From assembly GCA_902599315.1 (NCBI GenBank), contig CACKEY010000003.1, positions 1-64,000 on the forward strand: a stretch of DNA of 64,000 bases. The letters are read 5' to 3'. Numbering within the stretch: the stretch's first letter is position 1; each line of letters opens with the position of its first letter. The stretch is from an uncultured SAR86 cluster bacterium (GTDB lineage Bacteria; Pseudomonadota; Gammaproteobacteria; Magnimaribacterales; D2472). Shown here piece by piece: positions 53,452 through 62,736 of the stretch. The notes beneath the pieces were generated by a model that saw only the letters and a list, made by a program, of their open reading frames with translations, was not told the origin of the DNA and did not search any database. A program made the position numbers and the translations under genes.

Positions 53452-55157
53452 AATTCCTGTCCTTTTCCTAAATTTTGGCCTATTCTTCTCCCAGAAAAAA
53501 TACAATCAGCTATTGAAAGCCCAGATACATAGATATTTGAACAGATTCCAATTGCAGTTCTACCTGCTGCGTATAAACCTTTAATTTCGTTTTTGTTTTG
53601 ATCCAAGACTTCACCTGTTTCTTCATTTACCATTAAACCCCCGAGGGTTAAAGTGGTTAATGGTGCCAGCTTTGAATCAATAGAAATATCCATAATATAA
53701 AAAGGACCCTTAAGGAATTTAACATCTGTCGCAGCCTTACCATATTCACAAGGGATACCTGAATTAGCTGCCTCGTTATATTTACTTACTTCAGATATCA
53801 GATTTTCTGCTGGGAGATCATAAACCTTTGCAATATCTTCAAGTGTTGTCTTCTTTTTGGCATTGAAATACATCAACATTTTAGCCATGTCCCTTTGAAA
53901 AGGCAGAGCTTTGTTTGCTTGCTCTTTAGACTCTATAAATAATTCTGCGCTTAGTATTAAGTATGCTTTGCCCTCATTGTCCTCGCACATGGCATCTCCA
54001 AGAGTTGCACCATAAACCATCTCATTACAAAATCTTTGTCCATGCTTATTCACGACAATACCTTGTGCAAATGCAAGGGGAGGGTTTAAAAATCTCCAAG
54101 CAGTTACTCGATTCATATGATCTGTCTTTCCGCCAACGCTTTGCCCTAGTCTAATTCCGCAACCCTGATCATTAGATGTGCCCAATGGCATTCCAGCATA
54201 GTACTTAGGAGCATACTCTTTGACCATTTGACGATTAAAAATAAAACCACCTGTTGAAAGACAAACACCCTTTTTTGCTCTTATGTATTTAACTTCTCTA
54301 AAGTTGTCTTCAATTTTCATTGCTTTTTTAATAAAAAAACTCCCAATAAGCTGTAATAGATTAGATCCTGGATACGATGGTGGTAGGAGCATTTGGAACA
54401 TTTCGCCTCTTGAAACAAGTTTTTTATGCTTGTCTGCAAGTTTTCCAGATGGAAGCATCAACACTTTCATTCCAACAACTCTCCCTTCGGAAGTGATAAC
54501 CAGTGATCTTGCTTCTGTTTGTGGGAAAATTTTTAATCCTTTTTTTAAAGCAGATTTTTTTAATGGATAATAAATAGTTCCTCCGACTCCAATAGGCCGG
54601 AAAGGACCTTCCTCAAAGCCTCTGTGGCCTCTGGGAGCTGGAATAGATTTCTCCATATATGAAGGAACCAATGAGTTGTCTGAATGGTATAAAAAGTATC
54701 CTGCGCCTGGATAACTGGTTTTAATTTTATAATAGGAGGGATCAAATTGAACGCCATTATCCATCAACCATTGAGTATTCTCAGCCGAAGTATCACAAAA
54801 GTTTTTTAATGTAGATTTTTTAACTATATCTCCAGTTTCTTGAATAAGATAATTAAACATATTTTTAGCAGAATCTTCTACACCAGCAGCAATTTGGATA
54901 GGGGTCCCACCACCTGCGTAATACACGCCACCACTTTTTGCTGTTGCTCCTCCACCATTTGTCTTATCAATTCCAATAACTGTGAGACCTTGATCTAATG
55001 CTTCATTAGCAGCCGCAATACCTGCACCCCCCAAGCCAGCGATCACCAGATCCGCCTCATCATCCCATGCAAATAAATTTGCATCAGTAATAATTTGCGG
55101 CGCTTCAACCTTTGAAAGCCAAAGTTCGTCATTTGGATTAATTTCAGTTACCAGCAT
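53448..55157 (-). CDS. FAD-dependent dehydrogenase (3-oxosteroid 1-dehydrogenase/fumarate-reductase superfamily)
   Basis: A 569-residue flavoprotein. FAD-binding 'ADLVIAGLGGAGIAAANEALDQGLTVIGID' is at residues 34-63. 'TAKSGGVYYAGGGTPIQ' and the C-terminal 'GLYAAGRTAIGICSNIYVSGLSIADCIFSGRRIG' complete the FAD fold. The general type is that of KstD and related delta-1-dehydrogenases or enoate reductases, which introduce or reduce a ring double bond next to a ketone. The exact reaction cannot be decided without the active-site tyrosines aligned. Overlaps the upstream SDR by 14 nt and the synthetase by 4 nt. Confidence 0.85.
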   Translation of the reverse strand: MLVTEINPNDELWLSKVEAPQIITDANLFAWDDEADLVIAGLGGAGIAAANEALDQGLTVIGIDKTNGGGATAKSGGVYYAGGGTPIQIAAGVEDSAKNMFNYLIQETGDIVKKSTLKNFCDTSAENTQWLMDNGVQFDPSYYKIKTSYPGAGYFLYHSDNSLVPSYMEKSIPAPRGHRGFEEGPFRPIGVGGTIYYPLKKSALKKGLKIFPQTEARSLVITSEGRVVGMKVLMLPSGKLADKHKKLVSRGEMFQMLLPPSYPGSNLLQLIGSFFIKKAMKIEDNFREVKYIRAKKGVCLSTGGFIFNRQMVKEYAPKYYAGMPLGTSNDQGCGIRLGQSVGGKTDHMNRVTAWRFLNPPLAFAQGIVVNKHGQRFCNEMVYGATLGDAMCEDNEGKAYLILSAELFIESKEQANKALPFQRDMAKMLMYFNAKKKTTLEDIAKVYDLPAENLISEVSKYNEAANSGIPCEYGKAATDVKFLKGPFYIMDISIDSKLAPLTTLTLGGLMVNEETGEVLDQNKNEIKGLYAAGRTAIGICSNIYVSGLSIADCIFSGRRIGQNLGKGQEL

Positions 55158-55911
55158 TTAAATCCGCAGTTTTTCCACCATCTACAACTAGACTTGCTCC
55201 AGTAACGAATGATGCGTCAGAGCTTAGCAGGAAAGCTATAGGGTTAGCTATCTCTATTGGTTCAGCAATTCTTTTTAAAGGTATAGTTTTAATAGTGTTA
55301 GCCATCATATCATCGTCTGGTATTGCACGTTTTGTTGCAGGTGTATCTACAGCACCTGGAACAATAGAATTTACTCTTACGTATGGGGCACCTTCTACAG
55401 CACTTGCCCGAGAGAAATTAATTAAACCTGCCTTTGCTGCTCCATACGCAGACATATACTCAACTCCTTTAAGGCCAACAACAGACGCGACATTCACAAT
55501 TGAGCCTTTTTTTGCATCAATCATCCAAGGCAAAACAGTCTTAGTTGTAAGAAATACAGCATCTAAATTAGCTTTAAAGTTAGTTTTCCAAGCTGCAAGA
55601 TCAAGGTCTATAATTTTTCCCACATGAATAGATGGTGCGTTATTTACCAGTCCATCAATCTTGCCACAAGAAGAGTAAACACTCTGAAGCGATTCAACGA
55701 TTTCAGATTCATTACTAACATCAATATTATGAGCTATTACATTAGATGAAATTTTATGAAGTTTCTTTTGAGCATTCGAAAGGGTTTCATTGTTCCTTCC
55801 TGTAATTACTACAGTCGCACCTTTTTTTAAAAGTAGTTCTGCTGACGCAAATCCTATTCCTGAAGTTGCACCAGTAATGTAAATGACCTCGTTGTTAAAT
55901 CCTTCTTTCAT
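55144..55911 (-). CDS. Short-chain dehydrogenase/reductase (SDR)
   Basis: 255 residues. 'YITGATSGIGFASAELL' (residues 11-27) is the cofactor motif and R40 in 'VITGRNNE' suggests NADP preference. 'VNNAPSIHVG', the catalytic Ser of 'NVASVVGLKG' and 'YGAAKAG' (Tyr-x-x-x-Lys) follow. 'GASLVVDGGKT' is the usual C-terminal signature. First gene of the minus-strand operon that continues with the KstD-like flavoprotein, acyl-CoA synthetase, another SDR and a gamma-glutamyltransferase. Probable role: oxidoreduction of a hydroxyl/keto group on the same substrate. Confidence 0.9.
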   Translation of the reverse strand: MKEGFNNEVIYITGATSGIGFASAELLLKKGATVVITGRNNETLSNAQKKLHKISSNVIAHNIDVSNESEIVESLQSVYSSCGKIDGLVNNAPSIHVGKIIDLDLAAWKTNFKANLDAVFLTTKTVLPWMIDAKKGSIVNVASVVGLKGVEYMSAYGAAKAGLINFSRASAVEGAPYVRVNSIVPGAVDTPATKRAIPDDDMMANTIKTIPLKRIAEPIEIANPIAFLLSSDASFVTGASLVVDGGKTADLNAGN

Positions 55912-55928
55912 GCTCCCCCAAAAAAAGA

Positions 55929-58430
55929 TTATATTTTAAAATCAAATCCTAAAGAAACATACCAATAATCATTCATGTATTTAATGTGATATGGATCCGA
56001 TTTGTAACCGAGCGCAACGCCATAATTTAAAATTTTATATGTGGATGAGTATTCTAACTTTGAATTAATTTCTCTTCCGCTTGGACTTAAATTAATATCC
56101 AGTGAATTAAATAAGACATTCTTCTTTTTAGTTCTGTAGACAGGCACTTCAAGATTCAAATTACCTGATTCGACTCTGATTGGCTGATCGATGGTAAAAG
56201 TTAACAGATCATTTTTCTGGAAAATGGAATTTTTTAAATAACCAAGACCAAATGAAGATGAGTGAATATCATTTATTGCTGAAATCATTCCTGTTTCATT
56301 TTTACTATCAGCAGTTTGGCCCCAGTACAAAGATCCAAAAAGCTTACCGCCAAATACATCCATTGAATTAGTGATGCCTAAAAAGCTTGTTAATTGGTTG
56401 CCCTGTCCATTTAAAGCACCTGATCCACTAAGACCCATCTGTGAGTCATTTTCTTTCAATAATCCAAGTTGTAATGATGGGATACCAAGATTTGTTTGAA
56501 GTTCAATCATTGCAAGAGAGCTTGTATTGGTGTCACCAAAAATTTCATTAGACTGAAATTTATTTCTGCCACTTGAAATCGTTAAAGCTATATTAAAATT
56601 TTCATCGATATCTTTGATGGATCCTATAGAAGTACCAGCTGCTGTGAAATTCATCCATGGATTGTTAAATTTAGACCTAAGATTGATTTTAGATCTTAAG
56701 AATTCGTCTTGGAAAATGCCCAATGCCCAGCCAGCGTTAATTCCGTGAGACATGAAAGTATTTTTTTCGTAATTAAAATATGCAAAGTATTGATCATTAT
56801 CCGATTTAATATTTAACAAATGATAGGGCGTTATCAGTTCGGTACTATGATTTGAATAAGAAGATAGTCCAACTTGAAAAAAACTATCCCCAGTAACAGA
56901 AGTTTTTGTATTGTAATTATCCGTCTCATCATAACCATTTAGATTCATGATTTGATTTCTATAGTCAGAAATAATACCTGCTAAAGGTCTTCGAAATGGA
57001 GCTTGGAGTTCATCGAAAAATATTACAGTTTCATTATTTATGCCTCTGGAAATTGAATCTCCAAATGATGGATTGGTAAGATGAATGGATGTAAAGGCAG
57101 CTGATATCATTGGTCCTGTCAAGTTGTGTCCAAGCATTGCGCTGACTTGACCCACTGGAGCAGTTGCTGCAGCAAGATCCATCAGCCCCTGTCCATAAAT
57201 TTCAGGGTTATTATAGACACCAGTTTTGTCAGCAGTCGCAAAAAGCCTAGCCACAAGCTCAGTATTACCAAGCTGTCCTTCAAAATACTGTGCCATAACA
57301 GCCAAGCCTCCGGTTACAAATGGGGCTGCAAAGGAGGTTCCACCTGCAGCTGCATAACAAGAGTTATCTTCAACACAACTGTTATAGTTTGGGTCTGTGG
57401 TATCACCTGTATATATTCCATAATCATCAGCAGAAGTTGGGTATGCTACATTCACACTTCCGCCTGGAGCTGCAATACAATAGTCTTTAGAAACTCCACA
57501 TAAGCTTGAAAAGTCGCTTATCTGACCGTCTTCATCAACTGACACGACTGCAATTGAATGACCTTGAATTTCTTCTATGAAGTAAGCCATCCCAGGTAAT
57601 AATTCTGGATGGAAATAATTGACTCCTTGGTCTGCATATCCACCAGCATTTCCAGCTGCCCAAACATAGATAGTCTTATCTTCATCTGGAGTGCCAATTT
57701 GCGACATTTCAAGAATGGTTTTTGGAAAAGCAGTTCTTACCTGAGATTCTGTGTAGTCAATTATGTTTCCTGAAAACCCATAGCTGTTATTTACAATATC
57801 TGTGTTATAAAAATTATAAAATTCAAACAACGAGCTAAAAAAATTATCTATTCCAGCAAACTCTGCCGCAAGGTCACCTGGGTTGGTAACTTCTCCGCTT
57901 GAATCAGTGTCTCCTAGGTCAATGGGATCATAATCAGGATCTGGCTCAGCTAATTGAATAGCCACAAAAAGAACTTGGGAATCAAATGCGACACCATGCA
58001 TAGGAGATTGAGCAGTTTTATCTAAATTTCCTGCCGCAATGGAAGTAACCATAGTTCCATGTCTTTTTTGCCTAGTATTTGGTACATAATTTGAGTACTC
58101 CAAATCACTGTTTGAAGAAATTCTTGATTGATCTATTTCAGCATGGGTTACATCAAGCCCTGAATCAGTAATACCAATAGTTATGCCTGCTCCTGTCGCT
58201 CCCCTTGCATGTGCTGAAGAGGAATTTATAGCCGCTAAGCCATAGTGATTTCTATATTCATAGTAGCCCTCAAAATCTGCTTTTAATTCGTCAAATGTTG
58301 GTGTAGCTGGAGCGGGCGGGGGAGTTGGAGCCACTGATATTGTTGGTGTTGGCTCTGAGCCACCACCACCACCACCACCGCATGCAAACAAGAAGAGTAC
58401 AACAAGCAAGGAAGTTCTGTTTTTTAGCAT
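55929..58430 (-). CDS. Subtilisin-like (S8) surface lipoprotein autotransporter protease
   Basis: 833 residues. Lipobox FLFAC (C17) is followed by a poly-glycine and proline-rich linker (residues 18-44). The catalytic triad is complete: D89 in 'IGITDSGLD', H124 in 'RHGTMVTSIAAG' and S366 in 'GGTSFAAPFVTGG', with the oxyanion N261 in 'WAAGNAGG'. After about residue 430 the sequence becomes a C-terminal outer-membrane beta-barrel (autotransporter type) ending in 'VSLGFDFKI'. The layout resembles SphB1 and NalP, which cleave surface proteins. It probably works alone as a surface protease. Divergent from the acyl-CoA ligase gene across only 37 nt. Confidence 0.9.
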   Translation of the reverse strand: MLKNRTSLLVVLFLFACGGGGGGGSEPTPTISVAPTPPPAPATPTFDELKADFEGYYEYRNHYGLAAINSSSAHARGATGAGITIGITDSGLDVTHAEIDQSRISSNSDLEYSNYVPNTRQKRHGTMVTSIAAGNLDKTAQSPMHGVAFDSQVLFVAIQLAEPDPDYDPIDLGDTDSSGEVTNPGDLAAEFAGIDNFFSSLFEFYNFYNTDIVNNSYGFSGNIIDYTESQVRTAFPKTILEMSQIGTPDEDKTIYVWAAGNAGGYADQGVNYFHPELLPGMAYFIEEIQGHSIAVVSVDEDGQISDFSSLCGVSKDYCIAAPGGSVNVAYPTSADDYGIYTGDTTDPNYNSCVEDNSCYAAAGGTSFAAPFVTGGLAVMAQYFEGQLGNTELVARLFATADKTGVYNNPEIYGQGLMDLAAATAPVGQVSAMLGHNLTGPMISAAFTSIHLTNPSFGDSISRGINNETVIFFDELQAPFRRPLAGIISDYRNQIMNLNGYDETDNYNTKTSVTGDSFFQVGLSSYSNHSTELITPYHLLNIKSDNDQYFAYFNYEKNTFMSHGINAGWALGIFQDEFLRSKINLRSKFNNPWMNFTAAGTSIGSIKDIDENFNIALTISSGRNKFQSNEIFGDTNTSSLAMIELQTNLGIPSLQLGLLKENDSQMGLSGSGALNGQGNQLTSFLGITNSMDVFGGKLFGSLYWGQTADSKNETGMISAINDIHSSSFGLGYLKNSIFQKNDLLTFTIDQPIRVESGNLNLEVPVYRTKKKNVLFNSLDINLSPSGREINSKLEYSSTYKILNYGVALGYKSDPYHIKYMNDYWYVSLGFDFKI

Positions 58431-58467
58431 AATAGTTTACGATTGTAATAAATTTTATACTTCTATT

Positions 58468-60177
58468 ATGACAGATAAATACTCAGAAACTCTAGAACGA
58501 TTAACTGCTTCCGATCAAGTTTTTGCCTTTCATGAGGAGTTGCATGATTCAGGTATCACTTATCGTGAATTTACCAATGCCCCCAAAACTCTAACTGCTT
58601 TTTTTGAGTTTGGATTACTTTTCCCAGAGTGGGAATTTATTGTTTTTAATGACGAGCGATATTCATTTCAAGATATACATAAGAAGGCTGCCCAAACTGC
58701 TAATGCATTAAAAGATGTTGGAGTTAAAAAAGGCGATCGTGTGGCTATCTGCATGGCAAATAATCCTGAGTATATTATCTCTTTTATGGCCATAACCTCC
58801 ATGGGAGCAGTTTGTGTTCTTTTAAATTCTTGGTGGGTGCCAAATGAAATTTCATATGGCTTAGAGAATTCCGAGGCATCAATTCTAATTGGCGATCAAA
58901 AACGTCTTCAGGGGCTAGAAAAATTTACAGAGCTTAAAAAGATTATCGTAAGGCCTGAAACCAATGACCATGGTTTCACAGAGTTTAATGCTTTTATCGA
59001 ATCAAAATCGGATGAGTTTAAAAGCACAGTTGAAACAAATGATAATGCAACCATCTTTTATACCTCAGGCTCTACTGGTTTTCCAAAAGGCGTGCTTTCA
59101 AGCCACCGCAACATCTTAGCCACCTTGTTTAGTTGGGCATTGGTCACCACCTTAAAGCGGGAGGTTGAAGCTGCAGAAAATCAAACTGAAACTCCAGAGA
59201 AAACAGAAACAACTCCAGTCAATCAATCTGCAATTCTGCATTGCGTCCCATTGTTCCATGTCACCGGGAGTCACTCTGGATTTTTGATGAGTATCATTGC
59301 TGGAAGAAAGATGGTGATGATGCCTAAGTGGAATCCAACCGCAGCATTGCAACTCATTCAAGATGAAAAAATAGGCGCCATCACAGGAGTTCCCACGCAA
59401 ACTTGGGACTTGTTAACTCATCCAGATAGAGAAAAATATGATCTTTCAACCTTTAAAGAGCTCAGTGGAGGCGGGGCACCGAGGCCTCCCGAGCATGTAA
59501 AAAAATTAAAAGATGGTTTTAAAAACAGCGAACCTTCAATAGGTTATGGCCTTACTGAGACAAATGCAGCAGGCACATTAAATTTAGGCAAAGATTACCT
59601 TAATCATCCTGGCAGCTGTGGAAGAGCAATACCCCCAGTAACAGACGTTGCGATTATTGATGAGAATTGGAATTTTTTAGATGAACCCAAAGCAATAGGA
59701 GAAATTGTCATTAAAAGTCCAGCCAACATGGTGGGATATTGGAAAAACGAAGAGGCAACCAAAGAGGTTTTTAATGATGATGGTTGGTTTAAATCTGGCG
59801 ATCTTGGTTACATTGATGATGGGTTTGTTTATATTGTAGATCGTGTTAAAGACATGGTAATTAGAGGTGGCGAAAACATTTCATGCATTGAAGTTGAAAC
59901 CGCTATCTATGATCATCCATCTGTGCAAGAGGCAGCAGTATTTGGTATTCCAGAAGAGCGACTAGGAGAATCTCTTTGTGTTGCAATATGCTTGAAACCC
60001 TCCACAAACCTTTCTCAAGTTGAGCTAGAGAGTTTTTTACAAGACAAACTTGCATCATTCAAAATACCTTCAATTATACAAATTGGTCATGAAGAACTTC
60101 CAAGAGTCGCTTCAGGTAAGTTCTCTAAGACACAATTGCGCGACATTTTTGTGTCCATTGAGAAAAATCAATCATAA
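58468..60177 (+). CDS. Acyl-CoA synthetase (AMP-forming, long-chain type)
   Basis: 569 residues. Phosphate loop 'TIFYTSGSTGFPKGVLSSH', 'SIGYGLTETNAAG' (A5), 'GWFKSGDLGYIDDGFVYIVDRVKDMVIRGGENI' and the C-terminal lysine region 'PRVASGKFSKTQLRD' define an ANL-superfamily ligase. It differs clearly from the synthetase at 51832-53451. A Glu/Thr/Gln-rich insert ('AAENQTETPEKTETTPVNQS', about residues 233-252) is unusual for the family. It activates a fatty or other carboxylic acid to its CoA ester. It is monocistronic in appearance; phoB starts 58 nt downstream. Confidence 0.92.
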   Translation: MTDKYSETLERLTASDQVFAFHEELHDSGITYREFTNAPKTLTAFFEFGLLFPEWEFIVFNDERYSFQDIHKKAAQTANALKDVGVKKGDRVAICMANNPEYIISFMAITSMGAVCVLLNSWWVPNEISYGLENSEASILIGDQKRLQGLEKFTELKKIIVRPETNDHGFTEFNAFIESKSDEFKSTVETNDNATIFYTSGSTGFPKGVLSSHRNILATLFSWALVTTLKREVEAAENQTETPEKTETTPVNQSAILHCVPLFHVTGSHSGFLMSIIAGRKMVMMPKWNPTAALQLIQDEKIGAITGVPTQTWDLLTHPDREKYDLSTFKELSGGGAPRPPEHVKKLKDGFKNSEPSIGYGLTETNAAGTLNLGKDYLNHPGSCGRAIPPVTDVAIIDENWNFLDEPKAIGEIVIKSPANMVGYWKNEEATKEVFNDDGWFKSGDLGYIDDGFVYIVDRVKDMVIRGGENISCIEVETAIYDHPSVQEAAVFGIPEERLGESLCVAICLKPSTNLSQVELESFLQDKLASFKIPSIIQIGHEELPRVASGKFSKTQLRDIFVSIEKNQS

Positions 60178-60235
60178 TGCGATTAACTCTCACTAAATTT
60201 TATTGTATAAAGGGATTTTAAATTAGTAAGTAAAT

Positions 60236-60931
60236 ATGTCATCTCAGGTTTTAATTATTGAAGACGAACCGGATATTCGAAAAACTATTGATTACAATTT
60301 AACTAAAGAATCTTTTACAGTAGTTCAGGCCGGATCAATAGAAGAGGGTGAAAAAGCTTTAGCTTCAAATCAAATAGACGTAATTATTTTAGATTTAATG
60401 CTGCCGGATGGTTCTGGTCTTACCTTATGTCGTGATATTAAATCTGATGACAAAACAAAACATATTCCTATTATCATCCTAACTGCTAAGACTGAAGAAG
60501 TTGATAGAGTTGTTGGTTTTGAATTAGGCGCAGATGATTATGTAACTAAACCATTTAGTGTAAGAGAATTAATTCTGAGAGTTAAAGCTATTTTAAAGAG
60601 AGGACCTACATCTAATAACAATTCTGAAGACGATGAGTATTCATTTGGTGAATTGACCTTAAATTTTGAAGCACATCAAGCCTATATCAACGGAAATGAG
60701 ATCTCTCTTACTGCATTGGAATTTAGATTGTTGAAGCATTTGATTGATAGAAAAGGCAGAGTACAAACAAGAGATCAGCTCCTCGAAGATGTATGGGGAT
60801 ACAGTTCCGATGTAACAACAAGGACTGTTGATACTCACATCAAGCGTTTACGGGAAAAACTTGGATCGGTCGGCAATCATATTCAAACCATACGTGGTGT
60901 AGGTTACAGATTTTCTAGAGATTCAGCTTAA
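60236..60931 (+). CDS. phoB: Phosphate-regulon response regulator (OmpR/PhoB family)
   Basis: 231 residues. The receiver domain has E9-D10, the phospho-acceptor D53 ('VIILDLMLPDGSG'), the switch residue in 'ILTAKTEE' and the lysine of 'YVTKPFSV'. The winged-helix DNA-binding domain (about 135-228) contains 'LTALEFRLLKHLIDRKGRVQTRDQLLEDVWGY' and 'VDTHIKRLREKLG…TIRGVGYRF'. Followed after 5 nt by a PhoR-type kinase gene, so PhoB is the likely identity. Ppx and PPK2 genes close by support a phosphate role. A Pho-box-like repeat occurs at 21356. Confidence 0.88.
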   Translation: MSSQVLIIEDEPDIRKTIDYNLTKESFTVVQAGSIEEGEKALASNQIDVIILDLMLPDGSGLTLCRDIKSDDKTKHIPIIILTAKTEEVDRVVGFELGADDYVTKPFSVRELILRVKAILKRGPTSNNNSEDDEYSFGELTLNFEAHQAYINGNEISLTALEFRLLKHLIDRKGRVQTRDQLLEDVWGYSSDVTTRTVDTHIKRLREKLGSVGNHIQTIRGVGYRFSRDSA

Positions 60932-60936
60932 TTAAT

Positions 60937-62694
60937 ATGGGCATTCGCACCCGCATTTTCTTTATCACTCTCTCATGTCTCTTTATAGGAATTTCCCTTT
61001 CATTTGTTGTTGCTGAAAGAGATTTATCTCTTAAGCTTCAAGATCAAATTGAAACAGAGCTTTCTAGACAAGCGAAGATCTTAAGAAAATCAATTGCTAA
61101 CATTATAGATGCAGGTGACTTTTTTAAATTAAAAGCTCAAGTAGATGAATATGCTGCAGCCTCAGATTCACGAATTACCATTATTTTAAAAGATGGTTAT
61201 GTAATAGTTGACTCAGATGTGGAAGCTAGCAAAATTGATGATCTTGATAATCACAGCGATAGACCTGAAATTATTTCTGCATTCAAAAATGGTTATGGAT
61301 CTAGCAAGAGATATAGCTCTACAGTTAAAAAAGAAATGTTCTATTTTGCACTGTTAGATACCTCAAATGATGCAGAGAGAGTTATTCGAATATCAGTTCC
61401 CTATGAAAGTTTAGATCAGATTTTAGCCTCGCTGGGCAATTCAATTACTCTTATAGTTGTTGTCGGACTAATTGTTGCAATCTTAGCAAGTGTCTTAGCT
61501 GGGGATTATATTCGCAGCAGCTTTATGGATCTTGAAAAAGCTGCAGCTGATATTTCTGCAGGAAGCTATAAGAAAAAAGATTTAGAATCTCTTCCGATCA
61601 AACGCTCGGACGAAATTGGTTCTATGGCAAGAAACATTTCTACTATTTCGTCAAACTTAAGAGAACAAATTTCTTTAATCGCTAAGCAGCGAGATCAGTT
61701 TGGACTGGTCCTGGATGGTTTAGGTGAGGGGATTATGGTTCTTGATGAAGATGGAACTATTACTTTTAGAAATGATCAGATAATGCAAATTCTGGGATTG
61801 GATGAAATCTTGAATAAATCTATCGCTGATCTAAATTTACCACCTTTAAAACAAATTTTTAAAAAAGCTTTAAAAAAAGGTCAACATGAAAGTGAATTTG
61901 AGATTGATACTGATGGTGATGATACCAAATGGATATTGGCTCATATGAATAAAGCCAAGGCAACGCGAGAATTAATATTAGTCGTGCATGAAACAACTCA
62001 GCTTCGAGAGATGGATTCAATGCGAAGAGACTTCGTTTCAAACTTATCACACGAACTTCGGACTCCAGTAAGCGTTATTAAAGCAAACTCAGAAACATTG
62101 TTGGGTGGGGCACTAGAGAATTCTAAAGATGCAAAAACATTTTCAAAAGCTATCTTACATAATGCAGATCGTTTGAGTGAAATGGTGACATCTTTGATTG
62201 ATTTATCACGTATTGAATATGGAGATTTAAAATTTGTTATTGAACCAATAATTATTAATCAGGTTGTTGATACTGTAATTTCATCATTTACAAATAAAGC
62301 AAAAAGAAAAAATATTGAATTAGTTTTTAATCGACAAAGTGATGTTGTTGTTCAAACTGATGCTAAAGCAATTGAAAGAGTTCTAAATAATCTTGTAGAT
62401 AATGCATTCAAATATAGTTCAGAAAATACAGTTATTGAGATTAGAGCAAGAAAGCAGGCCAATTTTATTCGAATTTCAGTTCTTGACTCAGGAGAGGGAG
62501 TTCCTGAAGAAGAACAAAGATTTGTTTTCAAGAGATTTTATAGGACAGCTAAAGCCAGAGCTAATACTAAGCAGGGTAGCGGATTAGGTCTAGCGATAGT
62601 TAGGAATCTTGTTAATAATTTACAAGGTGAAGTTGGAGTTGAGACGAGAAAAGAGGGCGGCTCTGAATTTTGGTTCACCATTCCTCTCTCATAG
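60937..62694 (+). CDS. phoR: Sensor histidine kinase (PhoR-like)
   Basis: 585 residues. Two transmembrane helices (about residues 5-26 and 165-190) enclose a periplasmic sensor of about 140 residues. A HAMP linker follows (about 190-243), then a PAS domain ('LVLDGLGEGIMVLDEDGTITFRN', about 258-350). HisKA holds the phospho-accepting H372 ('SNLSHELRTPVSVIK'). The HATPase domain has N-, G1- and G2-boxes ('NLVDNAFKYS', 'DSGEGVPEE', 'GSGLGLAIV'). The large periplasmic sensor is more like Gram-positive-type PhoR than the E. coli protein. It is co-transcribed with the regulator. Confidence 0.88.
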   Translation: MGIRTRIFFITLSCLFIGISLSFVVAERDLSLKLQDQIETELSRQAKILRKSIANIIDAGDFFKLKAQVDEYAAASDSRITIILKDGYVIVDSDVEASKIDDLDNHSDRPEIISAFKNGYGSSKRYSSTVKKEMFYFALLDTSNDAERVIRISVPYESLDQILASLGNSITLIVVVGLIVAILASVLAGDYIRSSFMDLEKAAADISAGSYKKKDLESLPIKRSDEIGSMARNISTISSNLREQISLIAKQRDQFGLVLDGLGEGIMVLDEDGTITFRNDQIMQILGLDEILNKSIADLNLPPLKQIFKKALKKGQHESEFEIDTDGDDTKWILAHMNKAKATRELILVVHETTQLREMDSMRRDFVSNLSHELRTPVSVIKANSETLLGGALENSKDAKTFSKAILHNADRLSEMVTSLIDLSRIEYGDLKFVIEPIIINQVVDTVISSFTNKAKRKNIELVFNRQSDVVVQTDAKAIERVLNNLVDNAFKYSSENTVIEIRARKQANFIRISVLDSGEGVPEEEQRFVFKRFYRTAKARANTKQGSGLGLAIVRNLVNNLQGEVGVETRKEGGSEFWFTIPLS

Positions 62695-62736
62695 TTATCT
62701 TAATAACAATAATAATAATAAACTGGGAGTTATATG

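Noticed and set aside
58361-58380. CAC/CCA trinucleotide repeat read as a possible microsatellite
   Set aside because: It encodes the poly-glycine linker right after the lipidated cysteine of the autotransporter; a coding linker, though slippage remains conceivable.
62700-62725. AATAAT tandem repeat after phoR
   Set aside because: A simple AT-rich repeat with no hairpin; not a terminator or mobile-element end.
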